From Echinococcus granulosus (Eukaryota; Platyhelminthes; Cestoda; Cyclophyllidea; Taeniidae), in the NCBI RefSeq assembly GCF_000524195.1, contig NW_020170481.1, positions 29,499 to 93,498 of the forward strand: a DNA stretch of 64,000 nucleotides, in the 5' to 3' direction. The position numbers and the translations under genes are program-made. Below, in pieces: positions 49,723 to 61,364 of this stretch. How positions within the stretch are numbered: the first letter of the stretch is position 1; the number at the start of each line of letters is the position of its first letter. The notes below the pieces were generated by a model. The model saw nothing but the letters and a program-made list of their open reading frames with translations, searched no databases and was not told the DNA's origin.

Positions 49723-49765
49723 GATTATCAAGAAGTTGAGCTAAATCTGAGAGACCCCTTCAAGC

Positions 49766-49772
49766 TTTTATA
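49766..49772 (-). promoter_or_regulatory. TATA-like box of ALP 2
   Basis: TATAAAA on the minus strand, 44-50 nt before the ATG at 49722. The spacing predicts a start site at about 49740 and a 5' UTR of roughly 20 nt. The paired occurrence in both ALP genes supports a genuine core promoter. Confidence 0.5.
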
Positions 49773-49779
49773 CCTCACC

Positions 49780-50644
49780 TTAATCCGCGCTCATTGGTGG
49801 ATGCATTTTTGCAAGTGCGTGTGTGCGTGCGCAAGAGCGCGCATTTGAAGGCCCGTATGAAAACGACAAAAAATGTTAAAGCCCCTTTCCTCTCCAGGAA
49901 ATTTGTAGAAAAAAAAGCATTTTTATAGACACCTGGAACTATTGATACCTACTTCTATTTTTTCGGGTAAAAAGAAACATAATTTATTGAGCCGATGATA
50001 ATATGGAATTGTAATTCCCTCCCCATGGTCAAAATACAACCAAATGGTAAACCAAGAAAGTTAGAAGAGGTTCTGTTGGCAAGGCGAGGTAGTTGGTGCG
50101 GTTTTGCTTTTCTAGTTACTTATTTTGATCAGAACCCACTGTTTGGTGGTGGCAACATGTGCAGTCAATTTGTAACTACAGAGCTAGACAATGTGAAATA
50201 ATTGTAATTACCCTTCTGGACAAGTAAATTATTTAGTAAAAATAGGTTGAGCAACTAGTCTTTAGGCCACTGGTGAGCAAAAATTGAGTAACTATTGAGA
50301 TACTGCTGCGTAACTACTTCTTAGGAGGTCATTGAAGAAAATTCGTTACATGCCTAACTTTAAGGCAAAATAAGCACATATTCTAGGCACACAAACATTT
50401 AAGGTGTTCAATTCTGGCAACAACTTTTTGGATTTTTTCATGTGATAAAAGATAAAGGTTTATCAAAACAAGGCGGGTCAGTGGCTATGTAAACACCCAT
50501 TGACAACTTTTCATTTGCATCATGTCTTAACAATAACACCCTATGAAGGTCATGATTTGTTCAAAGGAAAGGAACGGTCTGGGAGTATGCGTAAAGCATC
50601 TGTTGTAATGTGTTGGTAGCTTGTTTAAAGCCCGATTTTCGTGA
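49780..50644. other. Region upstream of ALP 2
   Basis: Contains a short GTGTGTGCGTGCGC purine-pyrimidine alternation near 49818-49840 and no recognised coding sequence. It presumably includes ALP 2 upstream regulatory sequence. Confidence 0.4.
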
Positions 50645-50799
50645 AGGGTTGTCACCTAGGGGCTCCGCCATTGTACCTTCCCCGGGTGCGTTGGCCTCTG
50701 AGCCACGCCAGTAGTCCTCAGCCTTGCCGTATGTTGAATATACAAATTCTGCCCAAGTATCATACTTCCATCGTCTTCAGAGAAGTGTTAGACGCTACA
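50645..50799 (+). mobile_element. Solo TRIM LTR, plus-sense
   Basis: Carries GGGCTCCGCCATTGTACC, GTTGGCCTCTGAGCCACGCC and CCATCGTCTTCAGAGAAGTG, and ends GACGCTACA. The first part of the LTR is missing or too diverged to see. No internal region is attached. Confidence 0.7.
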
Positions 50800-53497
50800 G
50801 TCTATCACAAGAATATTTTTAAAGTCCTTTTAATTAAATTCTGAAGGCTAGAATCGTAATGCACAAGTGGTGCGCACTGCGATAGACTCAAGGTGGACTT
50901 AATCAAAAGACCGATTTTTCTCCTGACATTTCAAAAAGTACCAAGTTTTGGGATGGTTAAGTGATCATTAAATGTGACACACCTAGGTGGTGGTCATTGA
51001 CTTGGCTTGTAAAGGGAAAAAGCCACACCCGAGCTCAAAAGCTTATGACGACGCGACAATTTGAATGTATAATCCCCGAACTTTAATGCAACCTTGTCGA
51101 TGAGAATGGTGAGGGGTTCGTGGCCGTGCCTCCACCGATGAGACAACAGCAAAATAGCCATATTATTCGCGCCAAAACACTTATTCAAGATTTGCACTTG
51201 TTAACAAATATTAAACGCAAAGGAAATGCAGTCGCCTGATTTCGCTACCTATTACAAATGGTTTCTCACCACTCTTAAGAGTGGTTCGTCTGAATTAATA
51301 GCCGTACAGGCTATATCCCGTCAGGCCATTTGGACAAATGTCAAAATCATTTGCAATTACAACGGCTTTTTTCCTCTTCTTGACAATAAGTTGTTTAGCA
51401 TGCTTGATAAAGTACAAACTCATTGTTTGCTAACACTGAGTGCTTTTCATACATTTGAAGCTGTACAGGATGCTAGCCCCCTACAAAGAATGCTTATTCC
51501 AGGTTGCTTTGAATAAACTCCCATTCAGAGGTCGCATAATACAGTTTAGATAAAGTCAAAATAGAAAATTAGTTTCACAGTTTTTGCTGAGTAGGTTTTG
51601 TTGCAAAGTATTTTGGATATTCTTTTTGGAAATTATACACTATCTGATTTCTAATCCAAAGGCTTACGTGGATTTGAAAATAAGAACAAGAAAAATTGGA
51701 AGTTATAACACAGGATTGATGAAAGTGTGCGGCTTAGACTGGTTGACTTTAAGAGAAACTGAGTTTTGAAATAAAAGCCTAGAAGGCAGGAAATTTAATT
51801 TTGTTCATGAAAGAACATATGTCACTGACGCTAACCCGGCACATTTACATTTCGCGGGTTGAGGATGCAGAATGACTACGCTGGCAATCATGTACTAAAA
51901 AGGGATTTTTAATGTGCGTTTTGAGGGTAATGGTCGCTGCAATCGACTAAGTGAAAAAGTTAAAGGGCATTTTTTGGCGCCTCCAGGCCTAAAGAAGCTC
52001 TTTGCGACACCTTGGCGGAAACAACCAAGCCCACACAATAGAGATAACACAAAAAAGGTAGGATGAAAGGATTCACTTGAAAGAGACGTCATAAGCCGAA
52101 AAGGGATTACGCCGCACGCTTTGGCTCACATTCATGGCTTTAAGATTGCAGCACCCATCTCAGGAAGGTGTATCCGCCTCTCGGGTGTGCTACGGTGTAA
52201 CTAATAAGTGTAAGCGGAAGAAATAAAAATTGGTGGTGATTTTATGCAACGGTTTGCGTGAATTTGAACCCATCGTCGGGTATGCGTTATCCTGTCTGCC
52301 ACGCGGTGGTAAACAGGCCAAAATTTTAAGTGTCGCCTCCATGGTAATTATTCCAATCCTTCTCCAATAAACGACTCATTTATGAGTACTTTTAAGGCAA
52401 TATCATGATCACGGAAAAGCATTTTTACTCGTAATTACAGTAAGTTATTGCAATTATTGAAACGAAGTGCTTTGTCGAGCCTAAACAATTTGCATCAAAT
52501 GAAGACAAATCGAGGGAAATAAATAAGCAGAAATTCATCCTAATTCTAATTGCTTCAAATTTAATGGAAATTATTTAAGCAAGAATACTTAATTTCTATA
52601 TCATGAAGTGTGAATTCTACTATTTTAGGTTTCCAAGCATGTCAAAATACGGAAACTGCTTGCCTGCAATAAAAGATTTATATATTTGCAACTAGGTTGC
52701 ACAAATTTTCACCGACACGGTATCAAAGTGACAGACACAAAGCAAAACTAGTCTGTAGGAAAAAATTACAATTTCGCTAAATTGACTAGCTTCCACAATA
52801 ATGCTCCTACCTAACCAAAAATGGATTGTAGATAAAAGAGACTTTCAGGATTCTCATGTTTTGTTGTTAAATGGAAAACAGTCCCTTTGAATCTACAAAT
52901 TATGCATGGTAAATCACTGTGGGAAATCCTGCTAAGATCTTAGGAAAATAACGAATTATGCTTTCTTTGATTTGGTATTACGGGACTGGGAACATAAACA
53001 TAAACACTGCAAACGCGATTCACACAAGTCAAAACTTGTTGAAAGGCGCTCAGATGGTAAAATTACTCAATCAGACATTTTAAAGCAAACGTTTAATGCA
53101 AGCGTAATTGTGTATCCGAAAAAAATCGGTAAGGAAAATAAATAATTAAGTAAACCTGTGCTGCGGACGGAGAACATAAAGTAATATCTTTTTTCCTGTT
53201 TGTTAACTTATGAACAGGACAAAATCAGAAAAATACTGACAAAATTAATTAATATTTTGCAGGGTTGAAGAACACTTAGAGTAGGGTACAAATTTCGCAA
53301 GAGGACTTTGTAAAGTACGCGGACTTTCTAAGCAAATGCAAGAGCTAACCCAGTTAGTGCACTAGTGCATAGACATGCTACTGTTCTGCCTTAGTAACAA
53401 GAGAACCTATTTGCAAGGATTACACTTTGCCGCTGATACTGACGCGAGTTATGAAGCAGATTGCCCTGTCACACTTACCAACATCTAGTATGCTCAA
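50800..53497. other. Intergenic, no gene seen
   Basis: 2.7 kb with no open frame above 96 codons and no recognised protein, RNA gene or TRIM piece. Confidence 0.5.
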
Positions 53498-54584
53498 TGT
53501 GGCGTTTCAACACTATCCTGGAGACGAAAGAAGACATAATACGCGGGTAGAATATGCATATTCAACAAACAGAAGAACTCGCGGCCACTGGCACGGTCCG
53601 GAAGTCAGGCAACCCGGCGAAGACACAGTGGCGGAGCACCTAAGCGACCACTTAGCCAAAACCGAGAGGTAAACAATCAACCAATGAACTGCATATCCTC
53701 TCCTCCACTTTTGAGCGTCATCCTCGATTTTCCCCTCAGTCGACATAACGTAATCGGTGCCGTGAGGATACGCCTACGGAACAACTGCTCCAGTCTCCAA
53801 GTGTCTATGGAAATGAGGAGGTACTCGATCATAGCGCCACTGATCCCCCCCGTCAATTCTACTAGACCCAAAGTTTCGTCCTTCATGAAAGCTGCGTTCG
53901 AGGCGGAACAACGTGCAAGTCATTACGCTTATTTGTGAGTGTTCGTTGGAACATTGGCTTATAAACAGAGCCATGTAACGAAGGGCAGGTTTCAGCGTAA
54001 TTCCGTGGGAGTTAGATTTTACGTCTGCTTCTCCTAGACACGTTGTTCTCACCTCAGTGAAATCCAGTTGTATCTACCTGGATTCTGTGTAGCTGGAAGA
54101 AAGGTAGAGAGGGACGTCCGCATACAGTCACAGTACGCGGCTCCGAGGCAAACCATTTTTTCAGATGATTCACAGCTAATGTTACTTCAATTGTTAATAG
54201 CTCTCTTCCAGACCAGGGACTTGGAGCAGTTGCTGAAGATAAGCATAATTTGCAGCCCTTCTGTTAGAGGGTACCACTGATTCTCCCAACCGCGGCATGT
54301 GCACTTCTTCCGCCCCGCTAAACACAATAGCCCAGTAGTAGGAATGAAGTTAGTTCCCCTTTTTAAAATCGGGTTTGCTTTCCACTGCCATCAATGTGAC
54401 GACCCAAAGCTTCCGCAAAGAACAGAGAAGCTATAAAACTCGCGCAGAATAGATGTATATATATATTTGGCATAAGGTGGGGCTTGGAGCTACCGGCAGC
54501 CCGCCCGGCGAAGGTGCAATGGCAAGGATCTGAATTGGCCCCTTTACCGAAACCAAGGGTTAAACAAACAATTAAAGTATTACA
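53498..54584 (-). mobile_element. TRIM retrotransposon copy B
   Basis: Two direct LTRs, about 53498-53692 (starting TGTGGCGTTTCAACACTATC) and 54397-54584 (ending AAGTATTACA), flank about 700 bp. After the left LTR lies a pyrimidine tract at 53695-53711, which is the polypurine tract on the minus strand. Before the right LTR, TTTGCTTTCCACTGCCATCA is the complement of a slightly mutated primer-binding site. Internal open frames under 95 codons show no gag, protease, reverse transcriptase or integrase signature. Flanking bases do not form a clear target-site duplication. Confidence 0.85.
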
Positions 54585-54795
54585 CCAGCATTGGATGGAC
54601 GCACCCAAAAAACTAGTTTTGGCAGTGGGAGCAGTAGTGTAAACACCGCCTTAAGGTTTACACAAATAAGTGCACCACATAGAAATAGGAAGCACTGTGA
54701 AAAGACACCTCAACGAAACGGATAAATAACAAACAGGAAAAATAGTGTAAAATTAGGTGCTTTTCAAATGTGATTACACTTATAGTCAGGTACAC

Positions 54796-55370
54796 TTATA
54801 ATTTGTCAACTTCCTTCCTCAATGCATCCACGATCTCATTTGCACTGACGGTTAGTCCCTTCTGCCTACTACGGCATGAACGCAGGAATCATGAACCGCA
54901 CCGAACCACACTTTGCAGACTTCCAAATGTTTCAGCGCAGATTGATCAGCGAACCTTGACCACCGAAATGGACTCCAGCGTCGATACAATCCCGGCGGAA
55001 TACATGCCCTTTACAGACTCGAACAACATAAAGCTGGTGCACAACTCCACGTGTCCATTCGTCACCGTTTTAGCAGTAGAACTCGAAGTTCCCATCCACC
55101 CATCACATGTGTCAACAGACAACGACCCAAAACACATCCCAATACCTGCTGAAACAAAATGACATGCAAAAAAACAATCTCAATCATGATGAAGTTATGC
55201 GATAATCGTACGTACCAAAGTCCTCACCACCTCGGCTTATGTTTGTTCAAATGGCAACTGCTAAAGTTGCAGAAGACGTACTTCCATTCACCGATGGAGA
55301 AGAGCACAGCTGAGTTTTACAGAGGGTAACTGCGGCTGTATCTGCGTCCAGTAAGCAGGATAGATTGGAT
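54796..55370 (-). CDS. 3' exons of unrecognised gene or pseudogene
   Basis: Three minus-strand blocks with good splice sites and compatible phases: 55370-55216 (acceptor CCATTCAG, donor GTACGT), 55148-54955 (acceptor TTTTGTTTCAG, donor GTTCGC) and 54861-54796 ending in TAA. Translations read like protein: SNLSCLLDADTAAVTLCKTQ; GHVELCTSFMLFESVKGMYS and GIVSTLESISVVK; then KGLTVSANEIVDALRKEVDK. I do not recognise the family. The first block has an in-frame TGA about two-thirds through, with coding-like sequence continuing to the donor (NISRGGEDF). So this is a pseudogene, a misplaced exon boundary, or a read-through/recoded TGA. Upstream exons were not identified. The long plus-strand open frame over the same bases is taken as its antisense shadow. 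Confidence 0.4.
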
Positions 55371-56508
55371 CTGAATGGATATTATAACAATTCAGACAAT
55401 GCAACCATCACCATGCAACTATGAAAAGACTTTGGGAAAAAGATCAATAGCAAATCATCGCCTAAAACACGCACATTGGATGCGCTTGTTACATTTTAAC
55501 AGACTTGCATGATGTGAAAATAATGGATCGAGTTACCTCAACCCCTAAAAAACCACAACTTACCACAAATAAGTGAGAGGAAGCGCTACAACTATGCGCA
55601 CCTTCAATTAATGCCCCTTAATTCTTATGAATGCATAACCTACTTTTTAGCAATCCGATAAAATACACTTAAGAGGAACCCAAAGACCTACTAAGGACCA
55701 GAACATTAGTAGTCCCAAGTGCAGACCAATGTTTCGTAGGATTTCCCCCTTTCTTTAAAACGGAGCTCCACTAACCACAATATTGGCATAATTAAAAGCA
55801 ACAAACGATTCAACATACTAACAGGAGGACAGCCGGGCGACCCTGAAATCTAAAATTTATAGTGGCGATTTTAAGAAGTGCTCAGTATAACAACTAAACC
55901 CAGTTGGGTTTTCATTCAAAAATATTGTTTTGTTAACTTCTTGCCTTGCACATGTTAGTTATAATTGTGACGTTAAAACACCTCAATGAATACTCGTATG
56001 GGTTTACACATGTAAGTTTACGGAAGTATAAATAGTATGTGCTAATAATGGCAAAAGAATAATAGCCACAATATTTACTTATGCAGTAACAATGGGTTTA
56101 ATAAAAATAACTGATATTTAGGTGCTGCTAACAAAACCAAGCGTACGTTTGCAAATTGAGGCAAATAAGTTTCTCGTAAAGTATTTTACATGATTTTGGG
56201 CGGCACTATTTACATCCTAACTGCCATACAATGATTTTCTTTAAAAATTCGTGCACTCATTAAAATAGCTAAACTATACCTTTCACACTGCATACGAATG
56301 GTTTGCGTAAACCCAAACGGCATTCTAAAATAGAGACCTTGTTGTCATACTTCTCAATTGGCTGTTAAAATACTCAATTCCTTCATCGCATCTATTCTTC
56401 GCTCCTCTCTGAACTAAATAGTAGAAACGTTCGCACATATACCTAAAATTCACTTCATCATTGTCCTTCAGGAGTCGCGGAAGAGAAAATACTTACTAAA
56501 TAATCATT
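55371..56508. other. Intergenic, no gene seen
   Basis: Upstream exons of the minus-strand candidate should lie here if it is real, but none could be identified. AT-rich sequence without repeats recognised from elsewhere in the window. Confidence 0.4.
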
Positions 56509-56939
56509 ATGAGTACTTCTGCTCCAATTCATACTAAAAAATTACCTCAGGCGAAATCCAATTCTACACAAAGAGGAGCCGGGCCAGCAAGCCAGTCAAC
56601 CATACCATCATGGCATGAACTCGCAAAGCAATATTGTTATAGTTCATTAAGACAGGGAGCTGCGAAGAGAAATTATTGCAAATGGGTTGAAATGATAATA
56701 GCAACATGCAAAAAGTAAGTTACCGAAGTATTTTAAATTGTTTACATTAATTAAACTTGTCAACTTTGCACAGGCATTGTGTTGGCAATATCCATATCAG
56801 TTGTAGATTATTTAGACCTCATCATTTTTTTAAAATTAACTTTAGGAAGATCAATATACTTCTGTTATTTTTAATGCCGATGCATGTATTGCAGTATCTG
56901 GAGATGCTGTTGCTTAATTGCATAAAAAGGACAAAATAA
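56509..56939 (+). CDS. Possible two-exon small protein
   Basis: An ATG exon at 56509-56714 ends at a strong donor (AAAAAGTAAGT) in phase 2. It can join an acceptor (AACTTTGCACAG) at 56774 and read to a stop at 56939, giving about 123 residues. The first part (TIPSWHELAKQYCYSSLRQG) looks helical and coding-like. The second part is hydrophobic and low in confidence (INILLLFLMPMHVLQYLEML) and may be intron. No family was recognised. Confidence 0.25.
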
Positions 56940-59584
56940 ACCAATTTTTTTGTTCATTTACGATTCTTTAAGACAAAACCTAGACGAGCATATTTGTTAT
57001 ACTGAACAATACTTGGGCAAATACTTTAGATTGTGGTCGCTGTTGGGTTCTTAGCTGGCTTCAGTGGCGCCCGAATTTTGGCTGAAGAGACACTGTTTGT
57101 TAAAAAATAGAAAGTTTCGGCTTAATGTTGCGCTCTCCTCGCCGGAAATTACATTTCAGACCTTCGGTTAGACAGGACTGTCTATATCTAATGCAGCAGT
57201 ATCTTACAACCATGGCTGTATTAGCGAACGGGACTAAATTCCAACCTCGCGTTTGGTATTACTTTGCACATTGCTCAGGTGAGAATGGTTTGCAACTCAT
57301 CGGTTGTCATGTGCCTTGAGTGAATTACTACGAGAGAGACGTATTTTTGGGCGGCAGCGTGTTTTTACCCTATATCCCCAGACCCTTTCTTGATTGTACA
57401 TGGTAAAATAGGTTTTGGTAAGTGTTTAACCCTATTTTTTGGTCTCCGTCTGGTTGCTTCTGCTTTTTCTTGAATTGTGGGTGATGTAGAATCTTTTGAA
57501 AAGTGTAAACCCTTCAAAATTGAGGAGTTATTGGCATTTGCAGACTACTTCTTCGGCTATGGCGTGGATGAAACTGCCCTCCTTGTGCCTTGAACACCCC
57601 CCCTTCCCCATTTGTCTGCGCCAATTAGCAGTCTCTCGCTCATTTAGTTAATGGGGTAGGGCAAACGCCCTCACGCTGACATGTATCAGGATATATGGGC
57701 GGGCTTATCTCTCTTGCGGTGTCAAGCCACCAGCTCTTGTGTGGCATTTACGGAAGAAGAAAGCTCACTCTACATTCCTCTTTAGACAAGTACCATATGC
57801 CAGTTCAAGGGGGAAGGCATTTTTGCCAATTTGCCGGTGGTGCCTCAATCAAGACACGCATGTCTTTACCTATTCTCATCCTTTAGCAAATTTTGCTGTT
57901 CTGCGAATTCGTCAGGTAACAGGCGTCATCCACTTGTCACCCCGTCGATGTCATGCCTTCTTCCAGCGTTGGATTGTTTGATTTTTAGAATGGACATCAG
58001 CACTTGGCTAACCTCACGCATACACAGTTACGCATGGTGATTCGTGTCCAGTTCACCAACGCCCTGGTAAGGCTTATTATTATTATTGGCGTGTCGATCC
58101 CTTAACTTTGTCATTTCTTTTGTCTTTAATAAACGGTTTTGGGCTGTAGACGAAGTTGTCGTCCATTTCAATGGTGCACTCTGGGCGTTTTTGAGCGGGA
58201 CGCTTCGTCGCGTCTTTGATCCAACCCTCAGTCTTGTCCGGGCTGGGTCTAGTCAGCGACTCCTCTATCCTCTCCCTACCTCGCATAGTTCGCAGAGCCA
58301 ATCACAACTGTTCAATTTTGTCGATGGACTCTCGGCTTAACTTTTCCATGAGGTAATTGCTCAACTGAGCCATTATTTGTTTGTCAGCATACTTCATTGT
58401 TGCCTAAGTGATTGCCACACGGATGTCCTTCCCTACTAGCCAGCCGATAGATCCACACTTGATTCCTTCAGTCTTTTCATTATTAATGCATAGTGAAATT
58501 TGCATTTTCAATTTTACTGTGCTATCCATACGTTGTAGTCATTCCAACTGCCACGTGCGACTCAGCTTGAGTTCGTTGGAATGCCACTTTGACTGTGCAA
58601 TTTCCAAGTTGCAGGCGATGCCTATGGTTGCATTCGCGACATGGCATAACATGTTTTCCCTAATCGAGCACTGGAAATCACACCTACACGACTTGTCACT
58701 TCGCATACCATGCAAGCATAACCACTATTACCTACCGGACGATTTTGGCTATTTTAAATGTGTGCCGATGCACTACATCGGTGCACATGGTTAAGTGGAC
58801 TCGCTTGAAGGTGTGCTCATTTCTGCCATCCTAAATTGTTTAAGGTTTTTGCTGAAGATGCAACAATCCCCAACGCATTCTTGGCTGGCCTCCCCCAGTC
58901 TGGTGACATTCAACAGGTGTCTACGGTACGAAGTGCACTGGAGAAGTTGGAGCACATGTCTTGGAGGAGGTGGGCTGACACTCCTCGGGAACAGATGGAA
59001 GGTGCGACGAGGCGAGGGGCAAACTGGTAAGTTAATTCCTAATCAAACAACGCGCTGAACAAGTTGCATTCCATTTCACCATCTGCTCACCATGCGTGCT
59101 TTGCCTCGTGCTCAATCTCACAGTGATTTCTGCATTTCATTACTTGTATGCATGCGTTTCAGCATCACCTGTACGGCAGAGGAGGAAGACTCGCAGTCTG
59201 AACCAGTGGGTTGATAGGAGTGTTCGCTTGGTCCCCTCGCCTGCATTCACCATTGCGTGGTGTGAGATGACGAAGTCAGCATTTGAATGACGGGTTGGTA
59301 TGCTCCTCGCAGCTCCAGTGGCCATAACCAGTCCCTCCACCGGCATCTTACACAGACACTGGGAATCGACTGTACACAGGTTGCTGGCATTAAAGCGCTC
59401 TGCTTTTGTTTTCAAAGTCCGCCTCCGCATTGCGTTATTGGGTTGGGAAGTGCCTATGTCAGTAAATGTCACTCATGTCAGATGTTTTACCTTCACCCCC
59501 GGTGCTGTAGTTCACAATGTATCCGGCGTTGACGTGGCTTTTGTAGCGCTACCTCGGCCAGGCGATCACACGTGCACCCCCTTA
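56940..59584. other. Region without recognised gene
   Basis: Scattered open frames of 60-128 codons on both strands (for example 58408-58794 and 58834-59030) have no recognised domain and no consistent splice pattern. Probably degenerate repeats. A short ATT repeat sits at about 58075-58087. Confidence 0.35.
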
Positions 59585-59690
59585 AAAGGATCGCCCTCGC
59601 TTTCTACTGTCACTAATGCAGCCCCGCGGGGCCGCTCTGCAGACGGAAGGAGACATTATACTCGGCCGGCATATGTATTGATGTATGCAT
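59585..59690 (-). mobile_element. TRIM fragment: PBS side plus LTR edge
   Basis: TCGCTTTCTACTGTCACTAA followed by TGCAGCCCCGCGGGG and GCAGACGGAAGGAGAC matches the junction of the internal region and LTR seen in copies A-D, decayed. The rest of the LTR and internal region was not found. Confidence 0.5.
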
Positions 59691-59851
59691 GGATGGATGT
59701 AGAAACACGGAGGGGGAAATGGCAAAGCGGCACTGTGAGTAACTGTCAGTTAAGAGCTGACTACAGGTAGACGGAGAGACCCGGAGGGAGACACCAGGCG
59801 TCATTTAGCAAGTGCCTGTGTGTTGGGATGGGGCATGAATGGAAGTGATGT

Positions 59852-60066
59852 GAGGCGGGGAGGCAAGAAGGCGATCTGCAGTTCCACACAACCGCTTTCG
59901 GCGCCCCAAACCTCAACACCCGTGAGATGTCTTCAAGAAAAAGAAGCCACGACTCTCTTTCCATTCGTCTGACCTGCCAACATCACCCACGGATTGTGCT
60001 GTGGCGAAGTTGCCTACTCCATACATTTCCTACAAGTCATGGAAAAAAACAAACAAATCATAAAAA
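59852..60066. repeat. Dispersed repeat family 2, copy 1
   Basis: Shares GGCAAGAAGGCGATCTGCAG with position 62104, followed by alignable stretches (CCGCTTTC; TGTGGCGAAGT; CATACATTTCCTACAAG) in the same order and orientation. About 200 bp. No TG/CA ends or coding sequence were identified. Confidence 0.55.
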
Positions 60067-60687
60067 GACCTGAGGATATGGAGTAGAAACACGCTACCAC
60101 CCCAAATCGACCACACTGAGAATACTGCGACACGAAAGACACAGCAGCTGATGAGTTGCAAACCATTCTTGCCTGACTAATGCGTGAAGTAATATCAAAC
60201 GCGAGATTCGCATTTAGTTTTGCTTGATGATACCTCCATGCTTATCAAATAATGCTCCATTTGAGACACATTCTTGTCAAATTAAGGGTGCAAGACGTCA
60301 TTGTTCCAAGCAGAGCTTAATAATTTACCGAAACTTGACTTTTTTGAAGGAACGATACCTTTCCAACCAAAATCCCGGTGTTATCAAAAACGACAACAGA
60401 TCCAACAATAAAGATGATTTAAAGTGACCATGTATGGAGCCGTTCATCAAAACGAGTGAACGGGATTCTGATCTTGTCCTATAACCAAAACAAGGAAGCA
60501 GTAAAATTCATTTAGGTGAAAGAGAACAATACTCGGGCAGAATATATATTCAGCATAGAGAAGGTGTTTGGGGTACTGGCATGGCCCGAAGGGCTGCCCA
60601 CCCAGCGAGGTACAAGAAGGCAAATCCGAAAGTTTAAAAGTAGCGCCTCACCAATACCAAGGGATAAACCACCACCGTCTTACATAG

Positions 60688-60701
60688 CCTCCCCCTCTTT
60701 T
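60688..60701 (-). other. Polypurine tract of TRIM copy C
   Basis: CCTCCCCCTCTTTT on the plus strand is AAAAGAGGGGGAGG on the minus strand, starting 3 bases internal to the LTR. Equivalent tracts occur in copy D (30561-30575) and copy B (53695-53711). Such a tract primes plus-strand synthesis in LTR retrotransposons. Confidence 0.75.
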
Positions 60702-61155
60702 CAGCGTCGTTCCCGGCGCTCCCGCAGGTCAACCTCCCGCGTCAGCCATTACAGCGTAGTCGGTGCTGTGAAGGAACACCCACGAGCCGACCGTACCAGT
60801 CACCAAATTAGCGCGCAACTGAGGGGATACTTGACCTCAACGTCGCTGATCCCTCTTGGCTGCTTGACTGGATCTGCAGTTTCGTTCGGTTTAGGGATTT
60901 GATTCAGGACGGTAGGGGAAATCCGTAACGAAACTTCCAGATGGTTCACGGCTAGTGTCGCTTCAGTTGTTAATAGCTTTTCTGCAGAACATGGGACTGA
61001 GAGAGATGCTGAAGGCGGACGTCAACATCAACCCCTCTATATGGGGTCCTCACCATTCTCCCATCCGCAGTATATGTACTTCTTCCGCTTTACTAAGGCT
61101 TATCACGCAGAAGTGGAAAATCAGGATACATATCCTTTAGGATTGGGTTCGCTTT

Positions 61156-61167
61156 CCGCTGCCACCA
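61156..61167 (-). other. Primer-binding site of TRIM copy C
   Basis: Minus-strand TGGTGGCAGCGG one base from the LTR end. Its complement CCGCTGCCACCA equals the acceptor end plus CCA of many eukaryotic leucine tRNAs, and similarity extends into a T-arm-like GGGTTCGCTTT. Decayed versions occupy the same place in copies A, B and D. Confidence 0.75.
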
Positions 61168-61364
61168 ATGTAGCGTCCCAAAACCTCCCTGAAGACAAAA
61201 GAAGACACAATACTTGGACAGAATATATAGTCAGCACAGAGAAGGCGTTTGAGGTACTGGCATGGCCCAAAGGCAGCCCACCCAGAGAGGTACAAGAAGG
61301 CAGAATCCCTAGGTTCAAACGTGGCGCCTCACCAGTACCGAGGGATAAACCACCATCGTATTAG

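Larger units (their letters stand above)
60508..61364 (-). mobile_element. TRIM retrotransposon copy C (best PBS and PPT)
   Basis: The left LTR (about 60508-60684, first 30 or so bases lost) and right LTR (61169 to about 61364, starting TGTAGCGTCCCAAAACCTCC) share long identical runs such as GGTACTGGCATGGCCC and GGGATAAACCACCA. The internal region is about 485 bp. The ends carry a polypurine tract and a near-perfect leucine-tRNA primer-binding site (separate entries), which set the element's sense as minus. No protein-coding domain is present, so replication would need enzymes from an autonomous element. Confidence 0.88.

Noticed and set aside
54770..55162. 130-codon plus-strand open frame
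   Set aside because: It spans two intron-like gaps of the minus-strand exon set and lacks splice support of its own; treated as antisense shadow.
59300..59770. 156-codon plus-strand open frame
   Set aside because: Crosses the TRIM junction fragment at 59585-59690 and has no domain or splice logic; chance open frame through repeats.
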